A stretch of DNA of 9,006 nt from Pseudomonadota bacterium. GTDB lineage: Bacteria > Pseudomonadota > Gammaproteobacteria > Burkholderiales > Methylophilaceae. The stretch spans positions 1 through 9,006 of the forward strand of contig JAKPIR010000247.1 in assembly GCA_029549705.1 (NCBI GenBank), in the 5' to 3' direction. The notes under the pieces are model-generated. The model did not search any database. It was not told the origin of the DNA and saw nothing but the letters and a program-made list of their open reading frames with translations. Positions 7,395 to 9,006 of this stretch are shown in pieces; position 1 is the stretch's first letter, and each line of letters starts with the position of its first letter. The translations under genes were made by a program, and so were the position numbers.

Positions 7395-7515
7395 TTTTAA
7401 ATTAAGGTTTTTACCTGTAAAGGGTTAATGTAATGATACTGTTAAACACGAGTATTGAGTGCATCGGGCGCAATGTTTACGTGTTCGCCCTTAGGGTATA
7501 ACGCCTAATGAAATT

Positions 7516-7530
7516 CGGCCGAAATAGCCG
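7516..7530 (-). terminator. Weak hairpin directly after the flavin reductase stop
   Basis: On the minus strand CGGC and GCCG flank a 7-base loop, starting at the base after the stop codon. There is no clear U-run after it, so it is at best a poor intrinsic terminator. A second GC stem (GGGCG 7466-7470 with CGCCC 7486-7490, 15-base loop) lies further on, also without a U-run. I see no convincing promoter for the adaptor gene in the 7395-7530 spacer. Confidence 0.2.
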
Positions 7531-8091
7531 TTAAATGGTAGATTGAATGGCAGCACCCGTGGCAAAAAACGCGCCACCTGCAATGTGGTGAATGGTGCGC
7601 AGCTCATCATATCCATCAAAATGCCAATGCCCATCGGTAAAAACCCGTTCATCCGCATAAGCGGCAACGACTTCTGCAATAAATAAATCGTAAGTGTTTT
7701 GGTTATGTGGCTCGGGGATGATTTTGCACTCTAGCCACGCCACGCAGCCCGCCAGCAAGGGCGCTGCAATGTGCTTGGCGGCAAAGGTTTGTAGCTGGTT
7801 TTCTGCAAATTTATCGGTGCCTTGCAACTCGCGCCCTGAGTACGAGCCTAGCTTAGTGACTAAATCCACCTGCGCCACACACGGCACATTAATGGCCAAT
7901 GTGCCTGAAGCCTCAATCAACTCGCGCGTATAGGTTTTTTTATCAATCACCACGCAAATTTTAGGTGGGTCAAAGTCGAGCGGCATAATCCACGCCGCCG
8001 CCATGATGTTTTGCTTGCCGTTATGGCTAGATGAAACAAGAATGGTGGGGCCGTGGTTTAGGAGGCGGTAGGCGTTTTTTAAATCAATCAT
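7531..8091 (-). CDS. Flavin reductase family protein (FMN-binding split barrel)
   Basis: This is a cytoplasmic protein of the flavin reductase-like family, whose members bind FMN and use NAD(P)H to supply reduced flavin or reduce small substrates. The 186 residues have the expected order: an N-terminal strand TILVSSSHNGKQNIMAAAW (16-34), the PPKICVVIDKKTYTRELIEA segment (42-61), which in this family lies by the flavin phosphate, TLAINVP (64-70), and the GSYSGRE loop (82-88). The C-terminus LRTIHHIAGGAFFATG (164-179) is typical. Length is normal and the frame intact. The ATG at 8091 lies 17 bases after the HEPN gene stop on the same strand, but the base composition changes abruptly between them, so proximity probably does not reflect a shared function. 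The physiological substrate cannot be deduced. Confidence 0.88.
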   Translation of the reverse strand: MIDLKNAYRLLNHGPTILVSSSHNGKQNIMAAAWIMPLDFDPPKICVVIDKKTYTRELIEASGTLAINVPCVAQVDLVTKLGSYSGRELQGTDKFAENQLQTFAAKHIAAPLLAGCVAWLECKIIPEPHNQNTYDLFIAEVVAAYADERVFTDGHWHFDGYDELRTIHHIAGGAFFATGAAIQSTI

Positions 8092-8108
8092 TGAGCAACT
8101 AGGAATTG

Positions 8109-8579
8109 TTAAGGGTTGAACTTATTTTCGATAAAGTCAATAACCTCTATCGATTTATCTAAGTAATCTTTTACTCTATGAATCGTTAGCCCCACATCTT
8201 TTCCATGCGCGATTTGATGACGATTATTCATAATTGAATCAATTGCATCCTTTCGGCCAGCTTCATTTGAATAAACTTCAAGTTCAACAGACCAAGATTT
8301 ATTGAACATTCTAACTATATCAACTAGCTTTTGAGTTTTGGGGTTTTGTATTTGATTTAGCTGTGTAGTGCAATAGCTCAATACTTGAGGGTGAGCTCTA
8401 TGTGAGCAATATTCTAGACATGTAATTTTTATTGAGTTTTCAATTAAACCAGACGTTAAAATACATAAATACTTTGCCCAGTGAGCTTGCAAATCTAGAT
8501 CAGCACTTTTAACAATATCTTCCTTTGATAAAAGGAAGCGCAGTTTCTGAATTTGACTGGATATTTCTCTATTTTTCAC
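8109..8579 (-). CDS. HEPN-domain protein, probable RiboL-PSP-HEPN-like ribonuclease
   Basis: This is a small all-helical protein of the HEPN superfamily, many members of which are metal-independent RNases in toxin-antitoxin and phage-defence systems. From the GTG at 8579 it is 156 residues. DLQAHWAKYLCILTSGLIENSI (about 29-50) looks like the first long helix pair of HEPN. RKDAIDSIMNNRHQIAHGKDVG (109-130) contains the R-x4-H active-site motif as R120-H-Q-I-A-H125, with a polar residue after Arg as is common in active members. A TTG at 8627 in the same frame would add 16 residues overlapping the upstream gene; GTG, 13 bases after that gene's stop, is preferred because the added residues do not look conserved. 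Neither start has a good Shine-Dalgarno. It sits directly behind a DUF262-family gene in AT-rich DNA. Superfamily call is fairly firm; subfamily and activity are inferred. Confidence 0.75.
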   Translation of the reverse strand: MKNREISSQIQKLRFLLSKEDIVKSADLDLQAHWAKYLCILTSGLIENSIKITCLEYCSHRAHPQVLSYCTTQLNQIQNPKTQKLVDIVRMFNKSWSVELEVYSNEAGRKDAIDSIMNNRHQIAHGKDVGLTIHRVKDYLDKSIEVIDFIENKFNP

Positions 8580-8592
8580 GACTAAAAATACT

Positions 8593-9006
8593 TTACACTG
8601 AGATATAACAATCAATTGCCAAGGCAATACGATTTTTTACTCTTTCTGTATCTGATGTACTCTCAGAAACTATTTTTTTATATTCATCGTCACCAAGTAA
8701 AGTGTTATATGCAGTTGCAACCTGATATGTAGAAATTGGTTTACCAGATGAAATCCTCATAGCCAAACCGACCATGTTGGAATCAAAAACTGCAGCATTT
8801 AAAGCTCGTTCAGGCCTAAAAGCCCCTGCTCCTAATGATTTAAAGAACATAGAAATTGTTTCTTTGAATATGTTAGCAGTTGCGTTGCAGTATTCACTGC
8901 TAGGGTTTTTATTAGTTTTATTATATCTATTTAAAAACTCGCTTATTGGCCGAACATAATTTTGACTTTGGTTAAATAGAGCGATGAATCTTAATATTAA
9001 CTCTCT
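8593..9006 (-). CDS. DUF262-family protein, C-terminal part (runs off the window)
   Basis: The reading frame is open from the right window edge to the TAA at 8595-8593, giving 137 residues with no start needed inside the window; the Met encoded at 8850 is internal. The fragment begins RELILRFIALFNQSQNYVRPISEFLNRYN, which resembles the helical segment after the N-terminal domain of DUF262 proteins, and continues with FRPERALNAAVFDSNMVGLAMRI, resembling their C-terminal region. Full-length DUF262 proteins carry an N-terminal ParB/sulfiredoxin-like fold with a DGQQR-type motif and occur in defence systems such as GmrSD, where that domain is an NTPase. That catalytic part would lie beyond 9006 and cannot be checked. 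The stop is 13 bases before the HEPN gene start, suggesting one transcript. AT-rich like the HEPN gene. No DUF1524 nuclease domain is present in this tail. Confidence 0.7.
   Translation of the reverse strand, partial: RELILRFIALFNQSQNYVRPISEFLNRYNKTNKNPSSEYCNATANIFKETISMFFKSLGAGAFRPERALNAAVFDSNMVGLAMRISSGKPISTYQVATAYNTLLGDDEYKKIVSESTSDTERVKNRIALAIDCYISV

Larger units (their letters stand above)
8100..9006. other. AT-rich segment, likely horizontally acquired
   Basis: Hand counts of 60-base lines give 38% GC (8161-8220), 33% (8221-8280), 35% (8521-8580) and 30% (8641-8700), against 62% (7741-7800) and 50% (7861-7920) in the adjacent flavin reductase gene. The change falls in or near the 17-base spacer 8092-8108. 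No tRNA, integrase, insertion sequence end or direct repeat is visible at the junction inside the window. The right boundary is outside. Confidence 0.6.

Noticed and set aside
7466..7490. GC-rich stem GGGCG/CGCCC as a terminator
   Set aside because: It has only 5 base pairs, a 15-base loop and no U-run on either strand, so it does not meet intrinsic terminator criteria.
7476..7502. Plus-strand promoter-like pair (TTTACG, 15 bases, TATAAC)
   Set aside because: The spacing is short, the -35 is poor, and no plus-strand gene lies downstream.
8593..8850. A complete 85-residue gene starting at the ATG at 8850
   Set aside because: The same frame is open without a stop to the window edge at 9006, and the extra residues continue the DUF262-like pattern, so the Met is internal to a larger truncated gene.
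1..9006. CRISPR arrays, tRNA or rRNA genes, insertion sequences
   Set aside because: No regularly spaced repeats, no cloverleaf-like or rRNA-like sequence, and no transposase or terminal inverted repeat was recognised on either strand by eye.

Overview
The window reads as a chromosomal segment of a Gram-negative proteobacterium. The main evidence is an envelope-spanning MacA/MacB-type export operon, whose periplasmic adaptor only makes sense in a two-membrane cell. The protein style and moderate GC (roughly half in the core part) would fit a betaproteobacterium such as a Methylophilaceae member, but that placement is inference from sequence feel, not a search. Several genes appear to start at ATG without a clear Shine-Dalgarno, and at least one uses TTG.

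Layout, left to right. At the left edge (49-1275, minus) is a complete Y-family translesion DNA polymerase. Divergent from it (1390-1929, plus) is msrA, a peptide methionine sulfoxide reductase; its stop codon overlaps that of the convergent corA (1926-3011, minus), a Mg2+/Co2+ channel. Upstream of corA on the same strand is a tightly packed export operon, in transcription order: a MacA/HlyD-like membrane fusion protein (7394-6222), a LolD/MacB-type ATPase (6215-5487), an FtsX/MacB-type permease (5441-4233) and a second paralogous permease (4229-3027). The gaps are 6, 45, 3 and 15 bases, so corA is probably the last gene of the same transcript. No TolC-like outer membrane gene lies in the window.

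Upstream of a 136-base spacer with no clear promoter or terminator lies a flavin-reductase-family gene (8091-7531, minus). Beyond about 8100 the base composition drops sharply, to about 30-38% GC in hand-counted lines. This AT-rich end carries a two-gene unit on the minus strand: the C-terminal part of a DUF262-family protein that runs off the right edge (9006-8593), followed by a small HEPN-domain protein (8579-8109) with an intact R-x4-H ribonuclease-type motif. This looks like the edge of a horizontally acquired defence or toxin-like module and is the most interesting part of the window.

How the genes work together: the adaptor, ATPase and two permeases should form one tripartite, mechanotransmission-type ABC exporter with a heterodimeric membrane part. 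MsrA, the polymerase, CorA and the flavin reductase are housekeeping or stress genes not obviously connected to it. The DUF262-HEPN pair is functionally separate.
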